Shown: positions 8,005-16,598 of the stretch, piece by piece
Position numbering within the stretch: position 1 is the first letter of the stretch
Layout: every line of letters begins with the position of its first letter
NCBI RefSeq assembly: GCF_003202285.1
Contig: NZ_MASW01000001.1
Span: 744,001 to 808,000, forward strand
Direction of reading: 5' to 3'
Origin: Prauserella muralis
Lineage (GTDB): Bacteria; Actinomycetota; Actinomycetes; Mycobacteriales; Pseudonocardiaceae
DNA: 64,000 nucleotides
Notes under the pieces: model-generated
Databases searched by the model: none
Seen by the model: the letters and a program-made list of their open reading frames with translations, nothing else
Told to the model about the DNA's origin: nothing
Made by a program: the position numbers and the translations under genes

Positions 8005-8754
8005 GTGGCGGAGTACCGCGTCGATGAGCTCGCCCGCGCTGCGGGCACGACCGTCGGAAACGTGAGGGTGTACCAGGACCGCGACCTCCTGCCCTCACCG
8101 ATGCGCCGGGGCCGTGTCGCCATCTACTCCGAGGCGCACCTGGCGCGGCTGCGGCTGATCCTCAGCCTGCTGAAACGCGGCTACACGTTCGCGCAGATCC
8201 GCGAGATGATCACCACCTGGGAGACCGGCCGCGACCTCGGCGACCTGCTCGGCCTGGAACAGGTGCTCACGCAGCCGTGGTCGGACGAGACGCCGCAGCG
8301 GATGTCCCTGGCCAAGCTCGTGGCCGAGTTCGGCAGGCACGCGACACCGGACACGTTCAAGCGCGCCGTGAACCTCGGGGTGTTCGCGCGCGACGGAGCC
8401 CACGTGATCATCCGCAGCCCGCGCCTGCTGCACACCACGCGGGAGCTGCTGGCCGCCGGGGTCCCGATGGCGGCGGTGCTCGACCTGGCCGAGGCGGTGC
8501 AGCGCCAGACCGACGAGCTGGCGGCCCTGTTCCTGCGGATGGTGGACGACCACCTGCTGCCGGGGCGGGACACCGGCTGGACCCCGGGCGCCGACGAGGT
8601 GCCCGAGCTCACCGAGCAGGCCACGCGGTTGCGCCCGCTGGCGCAGGCCGCGGTGTCGGCGTTTCTGGCGCGGTCGATGAGCAGGGCACTCAACGACTGG
8701 ATCGCCGATCGCTTCGGTCCGCTGCTGTCCCACGACTACCCTGAGCGGCGATGA
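8005..8754 (+). CDS. MerR-family regulator
   Basis: 249 residues. The N-terminal winged helix is clear: YRVDELARAAGTTVGNVRVYQDRDLLPSPMRRGRVAIYSEAHLARL. The C-terminal half is long, Cys-free and helical, so this is not a metal-sensing MerR; it resembles actinobacterial MerR proteins with an unassigned effector domain. It starts at a GTG 10 bp after nagA, and its stop overlaps the start of the next gene (ATGA), so the two downstream genes are translationally coupled. The ligand and targets cannot be told from the sequence. Confidence 0.82.
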   Translation: MAEYRVDELARAAGTTVGNVRVYQDRDLLPSPMRRGRVAIYSEAHLARLRLILSLLKRGYTFAQIREMITTWETGRDLGDLLGLEQVLTQPWSDETPQRMSLAKLVAEFGRHATPDTFKRAVNLGVFARDGAHVIIRSPRLLHTTRELLAAGVPMAAVLDLAEAVQRQTDELAALFLRMVDDHLLPGRDTGWTPGADEVPELTEQATRLRPLAQAAVSAFLARSMSRALNDWIADRFGPLLSHDYPERR

Positions 8755-9107
8755 GTGACGACCCGGAGCGCCTGCTGGCCGAGGCTCTACGGGCACAGGC
8801 GCGCAACGCGCCCCCGCGGCAGCAGGCCACACCGCGCCCGGAGCCGCTGCCGGTGGTGGAGACGCCCGGCGGCTACGGCCTGCTCTCCGGAGCGGGCGAG
8901 GGCTCGCTGGAACGCGAGCGCGCGGCCCTCGACGCGCAGGCCCCGCCCGCACCCGCACCACCACCGCCGCGCACCTCGGCCGGGACGGCGGCACAGGCGG
9001 CGCAGCACACGCAGGCAGGCCCCCTTCGCCTGCGCTGGGTCCTGCTGCTCGCGCTGCTGCTCGGCCTCGCGGCGGGGTCCGTCGCGGGCGTGCTGACCCT
9101 GCTCTGA
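8751..9107 (+). CDS. Single-pass membrane protein, unknown
   Basis: 118 residues: a hydrophilic, proline-rich N-terminal region (about 1-92) with PAPAPPPP, then one C-terminal membrane helix (WVLLLALLLGLAAGSVAGVLTLL) ending the protein. It is a tail-anchored layout with the N-terminus probably in the cytoplasm. It overlaps the MerR stop by 4 bp and so is probably made together with the regulator. I do not recognise a family. It may tether or modulate the MerR partner, but nothing in the sequence shows that. Confidence 0.65.
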   Translation: MSDDPERLLAEALRAQARNAPPRQQATPRPEPLPVVETPGGYGLLSGAGEGSLERERAALDAQAPPAPAPPPPRTSAGTAAQAAQHTQAGPLRLRWVLLLALLLGLAAGSVAGVLTLL

Positions 9108-9167
9108 GCCCGGCAGGCGGCCCCAGCCAGGTGAGGCGGCACAGCGCAACCCTGTACCTTGTGCAGG

Positions 9168-9872
9168 GTGATCCTCGCGCAGACACCAGCCCAGATGTCG
9201 ATCATGCCGGAGTGGCTCGACCCCGAGCATCTGCTCTCCGGCCTCGGGCCCACCGTCGTCGCGGTGCTGTGCCTGATCCTGTTCGCCGAGAGCAGCATCT
9301 TCCCGGTGCTGCCCGGCGACTCGCTGCTGTTCACGGCGGGCCTGTTCATCGCGAACGGCAGCCTCGACGTGCCGCTGTGGCTGGTCTGCACGCTCGCCAC
9401 GGCCGCGGCGATCATCGGCAACATCGTCGGTTACGCGATCGGCTGGAAGGCCGGGCCGAAGCTGTTCAACCGTCCCGACTCCCGGTTCTTCAAGCAGGAG
9501 TACGTGCACAAGACGCACGACTTCCTGGAGAAGCACGGGCCCAAGGCGGTCGTGCTCGCCCGGTTCGTGCCATTCGTGCGGACGTTCATCACCTGGCTCG
9601 CCGGCATCGGCCGCATGGACCCGAAGAAGTACTTCACCTACACGATCCTCGGCGGCATCCTGTGGGCCGCCGGCCTGATCGTGCTGGGCTCGCTGCTCGG
9701 CAACATCGGCTTCATCCGGGACAACGTCGACGCGATCTTCGTGCTCATCGTGCTGGTGTCGGTGGTGCCGATCGCGATCGAGTACCTCAAGGGCCGCAAG
9801 GCCAAGCGCACCGAGGCCGAGGGCGCCGGTGAGGTCACCGAGGTCATCGCCAAGGTCGAGTCCGAAGGCTAG
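9168..9872 (+). CDS. DedA-family membrane protein
   Basis: About 234 residues. DedA hallmarks are ESSIFPVLPGDSLLFTAG near the start, a buried basic motif ARFVPFVRTF and the following GIGRMDPKKYF, within five or six membrane segments. DedA proteins are proposed lipid flippases or transporters in the inner membrane; family members recycle undecaprenyl phosphate or move phosphatidylethanolamine. GTG 9168 lies 7 nt after a TACCTT hexamer, suggesting a leaderless start; TTG 9159 and ATG 9195 are alternatives. The charged C-terminal tail is cytosolic. A second DedA gene lies at 15.5 kb. Confidence 0.88.
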   Translation: MILAQTPAQMSIMPEWLDPEHLLSGLGPTVVAVLCLILFAESSIFPVLPGDSLLFTAGLFIANGSLDVPLWLVCTLATAAAIIGNIVGYAIGWKAGPKLFNRPDSRFFKQEYVHKTHDFLEKHGPKAVVLARFVPFVRTFITWLAGIGRMDPKKYFTYTILGGILWAAGLIVLGSLLGNIGFIRDNVDAIFVLIVLVSVVPIAIEYLKGRKAKRTEAEGAGEVTEVIAKVESEG

Positions 9873-9881
9873 CGGCGCGGC

Positions 9882-11270
9882 TCACTCCAGGGAGAACATC
9901 GACCCGGGGTTGAACAGGTTGCCCGGGTCGAGCGCCCGCTTGAGCTGCCGGTGGACGTGCAGCCCGACCGGGCCGAGCTCGCGCTCCAGCCAGTCCTGCT
10001 TGAACTTGCCGACGCCGTGCTCGCCGGTCACCGTGCCGCCGAGGGAAAGGCCCAGCTCGAGGATCGCGTCGAACGCCCTGCGCGCGCGTTCGAACTCCCC
10101 CTCGGCGTCCGCGTCGTAGATGACGGTGGGGTGCATGTTGCCGTCGCCGGCGTGGCCGCAGACGGCGATGCGCAGGCCCACGTCCTCGCTGATCCGCTCG
10201 CAGCCCTCGATGAGGTCGGCGATGCGGGTGCGAGGCACGCACACGTCGTCGGTCATGCTGGCGCCGAGCGCCTCGATGCCGTAGTGCACCGAGCGGCGTG
10301 CCTGCATCAGCAGGTTGCCCTCGGCGACGTCGTCGGTGGCATGGGTCATCTCGGCCCCGGTGTCGCGGCAGATCTGCTCGATGGCGGCCAGCTCGCGCCT
10401 GGCGAGCTCGCCACCCGCGTCCGACTGGCACAGCAGTAGCGCGCCGGAGCCGGAACCCGCTCCGAGTTCGGTGTTGAGGTGCTTTTCCACCGCGTCGATC
10501 GTGGTGGCGTCCATGATCTCCATCAGCGAGGGCACCAGGCCCTCCCGCACGATGCGGCTGACCGCGGCACCGGCGTCTCGCGTTGAGGAGAACGCGGCGG
10601 CGAGGGTGCCGGGCGCCTGCGGCAGCGGCCGCAGTGCCAGCGTGGCCTCGGTGATGACGCCGAGGGTGCCCTCGCTGCCCACGAACAGCTTCGTGAGGTC
10701 GTAGCCCGCGACGCCCTTGACGGTGCGCCTTCCGGTGCGCAGCAGCGAGCCGTCGGCGAGCACGACCTCGAGCCCGAGCACGGAGTCGCTGGTGACGCCG
10801 TACTTGACGCAGCACAGCCCGCCCGCGTTGGTGGCGAGGTTGCCGCCGAGGGTGCACCAGTCGTAGCTCGACGGATCCGGGGGATAGAACAGGCCGTGCT
10901 TGGCGACGGCCTCGCGGAGGTCGAGGTTCACCACGCCGGGCTGCACGACGGCCAGCCGGTTCTCGGGGTCGATCTCGACGATGTCGGCGAGCTTCGTGGT
11001 GACCAGCACGACGCAGCCCTCGAGGGCGTTGGCACCGCCGCAGATGCCGCTTCCGGCTCCGCGCGGCACGATCGGCACGCCTGCCGCCGCGCACGCGCGC
11101 ACCGTGGCCTGCACGCCGGCGACATCGCGGGGCAGTACGACGGCGAGCGGTTGTCCCGCGGGCGCGAGCGGCATCTGGTCGCGGGTGTAGGCGGCGGTGA
11201 CGTCGGCGTCGGTGAGCACGGCCTCGGCGCCGAGCTCGGTGCGGAGCGTGGTCAGCAGAGCACGGGTCAT
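9882..11270 (-). CDS. GlcD-type FAD-linked oxidase
   Basis: 462 residues. The FAD-binding PCMH domain is visible in VPRGAGSGICGGANA, PPDPSSYDWCTLGGNLATNAGG and LFVGSEGTLGVITEATL; the C-terminal FAD-oxidase domain carries GHAGDGNMHP and TGEHGVGKFK, the His-containing loop of the GlcD/D-lactate dehydrogenase group. Such enzymes oxidise 2-hydroxy acids (glycolate, D-lactate, D-2-hydroxyglutarate) and pass electrons to the quinone pool or a partner. No glcE or glcF neighbours are present, so a stand-alone D-lactate or D-2-hydroxyacid dehydrogenase is more likely. Monocistronic; convergent with dedA and divergent from the MarR operon. Confidence 0.87.
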   Translation of the reverse strand: MTRALLTTLRTELGAEAVLTDADVTAAYTRDQMPLAPAGQPLAVVLPRDVAGVQATVRACAAAGVPIVPRGAGSGICGGANALEGCVVLVTTKLADIVEIDPENRLAVVQPGVVNLDLREAVAKHGLFYPPDPSSYDWCTLGGNLATNAGGLCCVKYGVTSDSVLGLEVVLADGSLLRTGRRTVKGVAGYDLTKLFVGSEGTLGVITEATLALRPLPQAPGTLAAAFSSTRDAGAAVSRIVREGLVPSLMEIMDATTIDAVEKHLNTELGAGSGSGALLLCQSDAGGELARRELAAIEQICRDTGAEMTHATDDVAEGNLLMQARRSVHYGIEALGASMTDDVCVPRTRIADLIEGCERISEDVGLRIAVCGHAGDGNMHPTVIYDADAEGEFERARRAFDAILELGLSLGGTVTGEHGVGKFKQDWLERELGPVGLHVHRQLKRALDPGNLFNPGSMFSLE

Positions 11271-11297
11271 GGGCCCACGCTAGCGCGCCCCGCCGTA

Positions 11298-11399
11298 CAC
11301 ACTTGCGTGTGACAACTAACGTGGCTTCGCCCACAGCGGACTTGTTCAGCTTGCGCAAACAACCTTCCGCGAGACATCCTTGCTCAAGGCAACTAGTTG
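11298..11399. promoter_or_regulatory. Divergent promoter region with inverted repeats
   Basis: The 167-bp gap between the FAD oxidase and marR holds several dyads: CACAC-TTGC-GTGTG at 11298-11311, two TTGCNCAA sites (11351-11358 and 11380-11387), and the perfect CAACTAGTTG at 11390-11399. The last three lie 40-90 bp before marR and are the best candidates for an autoregulatory MarR operator. Confidence 0.5.
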
Positions 11400-11437
11400 T
11401 ACAGCGCAAATAAGACATCCGTGAGGAAAAGCCCGCC

Positions 11438-11977
11438 ATGTCATCTGTGATCGAGCCCGCCGCGCCTGCCCGCGAGCCGACTGAGGCCGAACTGGCCACA
11501 GCCGACGAGCTGGGCAGGCAGATGGTCCGGTTCCTGCGGCTCGGCGCGCGCATGAAGGCACAGGTCGCCAAGCAGGGCCCGGACGGCATCGAACGGGCCG
11601 CCTACGCGATCCTGTTCTGCCTCGTGCAGGAGGGCCCGCAGCGCACGAGCAGGCTGGCCGACACGCTGCACTCGGACATCTCCACGATCAGCAGGCAGAG
11701 CAGCCTGCTGGTGCAGCACGGACTTGTCGAGCGGCAGGCCGATCCCGAGGACGGGCGAGCGTGCCTGCTGGCTCCGACCGACGAGGGCAGGCGGGTGTTC
11801 GAGGAGAACCGGCGGCTGCGCAGTCACTGGCTGGCGCGGCTGCTCGCGGAGTGGCCGGAGGAGGACCGCGCCACGCTCAACGCGCTGTTCGACCGCCTCA
11901 ACACGGAGATCGAGAACTTCGACCCACGGCTCGCCGGGCTTCCGGTGGGCAGCACGACCAAGGGGGACCACGCATGA
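11438..11977 (+). CDS. MarR-family regulator
   Basis: 179 residues with the MarR winged helix: AAYAILFCLVQEGPQRTSRLADTLHSDISTISRQSSLLVQHGLVERQADPEDGRACLLAPTDEGRRVF. The wing motif is PEDGRACLL, and dimer helices flank it. First gene of a three-gene operon; its stop overlaps the exporter start (ATGA). MarR proteins next to DHA2 exporters usually repress them until a drug-like ligand binds. Candidate operator dyads lie just upstream. The ligand is unknown. Confidence 0.88.
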   Translation: MSSVIEPAAPAREPTEAELATADELGRQMVRFLRLGARMKAQVAKQGPDGIERAAYAILFCLVQEGPQRTSRLADTLHSDISTISRQSSLLVQHGLVERQADPEDGRACLLAPTDEGRRVFEENRRLRSHWLARLLAEWPEEDRATLNALFDRLNTEIENFDPRLAGLPVGSTTKGDHA

Positions 11978-14559
11978 CGTCCGCTGTGGACAAACCGCCC
12001 GCGCAGGGCGCCGATGCGGAGCACGGACCGAATCTGACGCACCGGCAGATCGTCGTCATCCTCATCGGACTGATGACGGGCATGTTCCTCGCCGCACTGG
12101 ACCAGACCATCGTGGCGACGGCGATCCGCACGATCGCCGACGACCTCAAAGGGCTGAGCCTGCAGGCGTGGATCACCACCGCCTACCTGATCACGGCGAC
12201 CATCGCGACGCCGATCTACGGCAAGCTGTCCGACATCTACGGCCGCAAGCCGTTCTACCTGGCGGCGATCACCATCTTCGTGGCCGGCTCGGTCGCCTCG
12301 ACGTTCGCGCAGTCGATGTACCAGCTGCCGGCGTTCCGGGCTGTGCAGGGCCTCGGCGCGGGTGGCCTGATGTCGCTGGCGCTGACGATCCTCGGTGACA
12401 TCGTGCCGCCCCGGCAGCGCGCCCGTTACCAGGGCTTCTTCCTCGCCGTGTTCGGCATCTCCACCGTGCTGGGCCCCGTGCTGGGCGGCTTCTTCGCCGG
12501 CCTGGACTCGCTGGCGGGCATCGAGGGCTGGCGCTGGGTGTTCCTGGTGAACGTCCCGCTCGGCGCGATCGCGCTGACCGTCGTGGCCAAGGTGCTCAAC
12601 GTCCCGCACGAGCGGCAGGACCACCGCATCGACTGGTGGGGCGGTCTCGCGCTCGCGATCTGTCTGGTCCCGCTGCTGCTGATCGCCGAGCAGGGCCGCG
12701 AGTGGGGCTGGGACTCCACGCGGGCCTTCGTCTGCTACGGGATCGGCGCGTTCGGGCTCCTGCTGTTCCTGTTCGTCGAGCGCCTGATGAAGGACGAGGC
12801 GCTGATCCCGCTGCGGCTGTTCCGCAACTCGACGTTCAGCGTCGCGATCGCGGGTGGCGTGATCGTCGGTGTCGCGATGTTCGGTGCCATCACGCTGATC
12901 CCGCAGTACCTGCAGATCGTGCAGGGCTACTCCCCGACGGAGTCGGGTCTGCTGATGCTGCCGCTGATGCTGGGCATCATGTCCGGCTCGGTGTTCTCCG
13001 GTCAGCTGACCTCGCGCACCGGCCGGTACAAGATCTTCCCGGTGGTCGGCACCCTGCTGATGACCGCGGGCATGCTGCTGTTCGCGCAGGTGAACTGGGA
13101 CAGCCCGGTGTGGCAGCCGATGGTCTACATGCTCGTCATCGGACTCGGCCTCGGAAACTGCATGCAGACGCTGATCATCGCCGTGCAGAACGCGGGCCCG
13201 CGCCGCGACATGGGTGTGTCCACGGCGTCGGCGACGTTCTTCCGGCAGATCGGCGGAACGCTGGGCGTGGCGGTGTTCCTGTCGATCCTGTTCAGCACCC
13301 TGACCGACAACATCGCCGACGCGTTCCGCGCCGAGGGTGTCTCGCCCGCGGCGATGCGGCAGGCGGGCAACGTCCTGACCGACTCGTCGTTCCTCCAGCA
13401 ACTGCCGATCGACCAGGCGCGGCCGTTCCTCGTCGGCTTCACCGACTCGGTCAACCTGGTGTTCTACATCGCCGCAGGCGTCGCCGCCCTGGCCTTCCTC
13501 GTGCTGCTGTTCATGAAGGAGATCCCGCTGGCCGACGGTGCGCCCAAGGCCGCGCCGATGGAGGGCGCCGAGGCGCTGCTGGACGAGGAGAACGCGGAGC
13601 ACACCGAGCGGGAGGACCTGCTCGCCGACGCCGACGAGGCGTTCGAGCGCGAGCCGGAGCTGGTGGGCGCCGGCAAGCACGCGGCACCCGAGCAGAACGG
13701 GCACGCCCAGCTGCAGACGGCGGCGGCGCCGATCACCGCGTCGTCAGGTCTCGGCAGGCCCGTGGAGACGGCGGGGCTGCCGGTGACGGGGCACGTGCGC
13801 AGGCAGGACGGCTCCGCGGTGCCGGGTGCGGCGCTGACGCTGATCGACCAGCGCGGCAGGCAGGTGGCCCGCGGCACGGGGCAGGCCGACGGTGCGTACT
13901 CGGTCGGCGCCCCCGGCAGCGGCACCTACGTGCTGATCGTGTCGGCCAACGGCTACCAGCCGCAGGCCTCCAGCGTCGTCGTGGGTGACGCGCCGACGCG
14001 GCTCGACCTGACACTGACCGGCTCCGGCGAGGTCACCGGTGTGGTCAGGGCGGCGGGCTCGGGCGTGCCGCTGGCGAACGTCACGGTGACGATGGCGGAT
14101 TCCCGGGGCGAGGTGACCGGCGCGTGCATCACCGGCGCGGACGGCGCGTACGCGTTCAGCGGGGTCGGCTCCGGCACCTACACCCTCGTGGCCAGCGGGC
14201 AGCGGCTGCGGCCGTCGGCGACCACGCTGAACGTGCCGGACAGCGGCGAGCTGCGGCACGACGTCGAGCTGGCCGGTGCGGCGTCGCTGACGGGCACCGC
14301 CCGCACGGACGGCGACCGCGTGGTGCCCGACGCCAGGATCACGGTGCTCGACGCCGACGGCAACGTGGCGGCGGTGGCGACCACCGACGAGTCGGGCCGG
14401 TACGTGCTGAGCGATCTGCCCGAAGGCGACTACACGGTGGTGGCCAGCGGGTATCCGCCCGCGACGAGCACGGTGTCGCTGTCGGGCGGCGAGTCGGAGC
14501 ACGACGTGCGGCTCGGCTACGACCAGGCCATCGACGAGTTGACGGGGCGCGAGTACTGA
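11974..14559 (+). CDS. DHA2 (EmrB/QacA) MFS exporter with C-terminal Ig-like repeats
   Basis: 861 residues. Residues 1-520 are a 14-segment DHA2 drug:H+ antiporter with ALDQTIVATAIRTI in segment 1, the loop GKLSDIYGRKPFYL, and motif C-like GISTVLGPVLGG. An acidic linker (520-600) follows, then three repeats of about 85 residues starting near 600, 685 and 769. Each has the pattern GxVrxxGxxvpxAxVTxxDxxG and ends GTYTLVASG or similar, typical of carboxypeptidase-regulatory-like / CnaB-like beta-sandwiches. Ordinary DHA2 exporters stop at 500-550 residues. With 14 segments the C-terminus should be cytosolic, odd for domains usually found outside cells. Overlaps marR and the yceI-like gene at its two ends. 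Confidence 0.92.
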   Translation: MTSAVDKPPAQGADAEHGPNLTHRQIVVILIGLMTGMFLAALDQTIVATAIRTIADDLKGLSLQAWITTAYLITATIATPIYGKLSDIYGRKPFYLAAITIFVAGSVASTFAQSMYQLPAFRAVQGLGAGGLMSLALTILGDIVPPRQRARYQGFFLAVFGISTVLGPVLGGFFAGLDSLAGIEGWRWVFLVNVPLGAIALTVVAKVLNVPHERQDHRIDWWGGLALAICLVPLLLIAEQGREWGWDSTRAFVCYGIGAFGLLLFLFVERLMKDEALIPLRLFRNSTFSVAIAGGVIVGVAMFGAITLIPQYLQIVQGYSPTESGLLMLPLMLGIMSGSVFSGQLTSRTGRYKIFPVVGTLLMTAGMLLFAQVNWDSPVWQPMVYMLVIGLGLGNCMQTLIIAVQNAGPRRDMGVSTASATFFRQIGGTLGVAVFLSILFSTLTDNIADAFRAEGVSPAAMRQAGNVLTDSSFLQQLPIDQARPFLVGFTDSVNLVFYIAAGVAALAFLVLLFMKEIPLADGAPKAAPMEGAEALLDEENAEHTEREDLLADADEAFEREPELVGAGKHAAPEQNGHAQLQTAAAPITASSGLGRPVETAGLPVTGHVRRQDGSAVPGAALTLIDQRGRQVARGTGQADGAYSVGAPGSGTYVLIVSANGYQPQASSVVVGDAPTRLDLTLTGSGEVTGVVRAAGSGVPLANVTVTMADSRGEVTGACITGADGAYAFSGVGSGTYTLVASGQRLRPSATTLNVPDSGELRHDVELAGAASLTGTARTDGDRVVPDARITVLDADGNVAAVATTDESGRYVLSDLPEGDYTVVASGYPPATSTVSLSGGESEHDVRLGYDQAIDELTGREY

Positions 14560-15380
14560 TGGCGGGTCTGTCGGGGCTCGTCCGCTCGGCCGACGGCTGG
14601 GCGGTGGGGCACGCGGTGCTGACGGTGACCGACCTGACCGGCAGGCAGGCCGCGCGGGTGGCAGCGGACGCCAGGGGGGCGGTGGCCACCGAGCCGCTGT
14701 CCCCCGGCGTCTACACCGCGGTGGTGACGGCCGCGGGCTTCGTGCCGGTGGCGCGGACCGCCCACGTGGCAGGCGACGGCGGTGGCTCGCTCGGTGAGGT
14801 GACGCTGGCGCCGGAGGAGGGCGCGGTGGAGCTGCCGCCGGAGGGGCCGTGGGTGATCGACCCGGTGCACTCGTCGGTGGTGGTGACGGCGCGGCACCTG
14901 GGGATCGCGAGCGTCAAGGCCCGGTTTCCGGAGCTGGCCGGGCGCATCGAGGTGCGCAGGCCCGCGGAGCGGTCGTCGGTGCGCGCGGAGATCGACGCGG
15001 CGTCGATCGACACGGGCATCAAGATGCGCGACGACCACCTGCGCTCACCGGAGTTCCTCGACGTACAGGCGTATCCGTCGATCGAGTTCGTGAGCACGGG
15101 CCTGCGGCAGCGGGGTGCCGACACGTGGGTGCTTGCCGGGCAGCTGACGTTGCACGGCCAGCGCCGCGACGTCGAGCTGGACCTGCGCTACGGCGGCTAC
15201 GGGCCAGATCCGTGGGGCGGGCAGCGGGTGGCCTTCCACGCCGAGACCCAGTTGCGGCGCGACGACTTCGCGATCAACTACAACGCGATGGTGCGGGCCG
15301 GGGTCGCGGCCGTGGGCACGACGGTGAAGGTCGAGCTCGACATCGAAGCGGTGCGCGGGGACCGGCTGCCCGAGTGGTAG
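14559..15380 (+). CDS. YceI-family protein with N-terminal Ig-like domain
   Basis: 273 residues. The first 85 residues repeat the exporter's Ig-like unit (GLSGLVRSADGWAVGHAVLTVTDLTGRQAA is cut here to its pattern G-LVR-G-AVLTVTD-G), and the YceI lipocalin-like domain runs from about 102 to 270: WVIDPVHSSVVVTARHL, MRDDHLRSPEFLDV, PSIEFVSTGL, LTLHGQ, and FAINYNAMVRAGVAAVG. YceI proteins bind long polyisoprenoid-like lipids in a barrel. No signal peptide is visible, so the protein is probably cytosolic, matching the predicted side of the exporter tail. Start and exporter stop share the sequence TGATG. A lipid or isoprenoid substrate for the whole operon is inference. Confidence 0.9.
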   Translation: MAGLSGLVRSADGWAVGHAVLTVTDLTGRQAARVAADARGAVATEPLSPGVYTAVVTAAGFVPVARTAHVAGDGGGSLGEVTLAPEEGAVELPPEGPWVIDPVHSSVVVTARHLGIASVKARFPELAGRIEVRRPAERSSVRAEIDAASIDTGIKMRDDHLRSPEFLDVQAYPSIEFVSTGLRQRGADTWVLAGQLTLHGQRRDVELDLRYGGYGPDPWGGQRVAFHAETQLRRDDFAINYNAMVRAGVAAVGTTVKVELDIEAVRGDRLPEW

Positions 15381-15499
15381 GCCGGTACCGTACGCAGCGC
15401 GTTCGACCCGGAAACGCAGCGTGAACGTCCGGGGCCGATATGAAGCCGACATCGTCGGCCGTTAGGACCACGCCCGGATCGCCACGTACGCTGCCGGAC

Positions 15500-16171
15500 G
15501 TGGATGTTGTGCACGCAGAAGCCACGGGTGTCGGCCTCGGCTGGCTCTCGACGGCGGGCCCGCTGCTCGTGTGGGTCATCGTGCTCAGCTTCGTGTTCGT
15601 CGAGTGCGCGCTGATCATCGGCCTCTTCCTGCCCGGCGACTCGTTGCTGTTCGCCGCCGGAGTGGTGCTCGCGCAGCACGGCGCCGAGGGCCACGCGTGG
15701 GGTCTTTCGATCGCGGCGCTGCTGATCGCGGTCGTCGGCAACCAGGCCGGCTACTACATCGGGCGGCACACGGGAACCCGGTTCATCGCCAGACGCGGTG
15801 GCAAGGTGCTGAACAAGCAGAACCTGGAGAAGGCGCGCGCGTTTCTGAACCGCAGGGGATTCCTGGCGATCGTCGCGGCGCGCTGGATCCCGTGGGTGCG
15901 CACGCTGGCGCCGCTGATCGCGGGCGCGGCGCGGATGGACTCGCGCCGGTTCATGCTGGCCACGGCGGCGGGCGCGGTGCTGTGGGTGCCGACACTGGTG
16001 CTGCTCGGCTTCTACGGTGCCGGGCTGCTCGACGTGCTGCCGTGGCTGAAGACGGCCCTCGTGTGGGCGAGCGTGGCGTTCTTCGTCGTGGGCACCGTGT
16101 ACGGGTTCGTCCGCTACCGGCAGGAGATGCGCAAGCCGGTGGAGGACGACGCCGAGGCCGCCCGGGCCTGA
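15500..16171 (+). CDS. DedA-family membrane protein
   Basis: About 223 residues, second DedA in the window. It shows ECALIIGLFLPGDSLLFAAG, NQAGYYIGRHTG, AARWIPWVRTLAPLIAGAARMD and several membrane helices. GTG 15500 begins 7 nt after a TACGCT hexamer and gives the family-typical N-terminus; ATG 15440 in the same frame would add 20 polar residues without a ribosome site. The closely related gene at 9.2 kb shares the PGDSLLF motif, but the two differ strongly outside it, so they are not a recent duplication. Confidence 0.87.
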   Translation: MDVVHAEATGVGLGWLSTAGPLLVWVIVLSFVFVECALIIGLFLPGDSLLFAAGVVLAQHGAEGHAWGLSIAALLIAVVGNQAGYYIGRHTGTRFIARRGGKVLNKQNLEKARAFLNRRGFLAIVAARWIPWVRTLAPLIAGAARMDSRRFMLATAAGAVLWVPTLVLLGFYGAGLLDVLPWLKTALVWASVAFFVVGTVYGFVRYRQEMRKPVEDDAEAARA

Positions 16172-16187
16172 CGCGCCGGCCGCCCGC

Positions 16188-16598
16188 TCATTCGGGATCG
16201 GCCCAGACCTCGAGCTGGATACCGTCGGGGTCGCGGAACACCACGACCTCGGAGCCCGGCGCCGTCCGGGACGGGGTCGCGGGCGTGTAGGTGACGCCGT
16301 AGTCGGCGAGCCTGCGCTCCCACTCGCTGAGCTCGGCGCGGGAGCCGACCTTGAACGCGACGTGGTCGAGCCCGGTGTGCCGCTCGTCGAAGCCGGGCCG
16401 CTCGGCGCGGGCGTGCTGGACGAGCATCACGGCGAACCCGTCGCCGGGTGCGCGGAGCACCACCTTGCGGAGACCGGTCTCGTCGTCCTCGCGGCGGGTG
16501 ACCTCCTCGAAGTCGAGCACCCGCACGTACCAGGGCACACTGCGATCCACGTCGGTCACCGTGAGGGCCAGGTGGTGGACGCACGTCAGCTTCGACAT
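16188..16598 (-). CDS. VOC-family (glyoxalase-like) protein
   Basis: 136 residues with two beta-alpha-beta-beta-beta modules. Metal-site candidates are the His in VHHLALTVTDVDRS, the Glu-rich edge FEEVTRRED, His in TGLDHVAFKV and Glu in DGIQLEVWADPE. Members include glyoxalase I, extradiol dioxygenases and fosfomycin/bleomycin resistance proteins; the substrate here cannot be assigned. The ATG start follows GGAAGGGACGG. It stands alone, convergent with dedA. Confidence 0.82.
   Translation of the reverse strand: MSKLTCVHHLALTVTDVDRSVPWYVRVLDFEEVTRREDDETGLRKVVLRAPGDGFAVMLVQHARAERPGFDERHTGLDHVAFKVGSRAELSEWERRLADYGVTYTPATPSRTAPGSEVVVFRDPDGIQLEVWADPE

Noticed and set aside
11761-11973. Upstream in-frame extension of the DHA2 exporter
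   Set aside because: It overlaps marR and encodes a shadow; the ATGA overlap at 11974 gives the normal MFS N-terminus.
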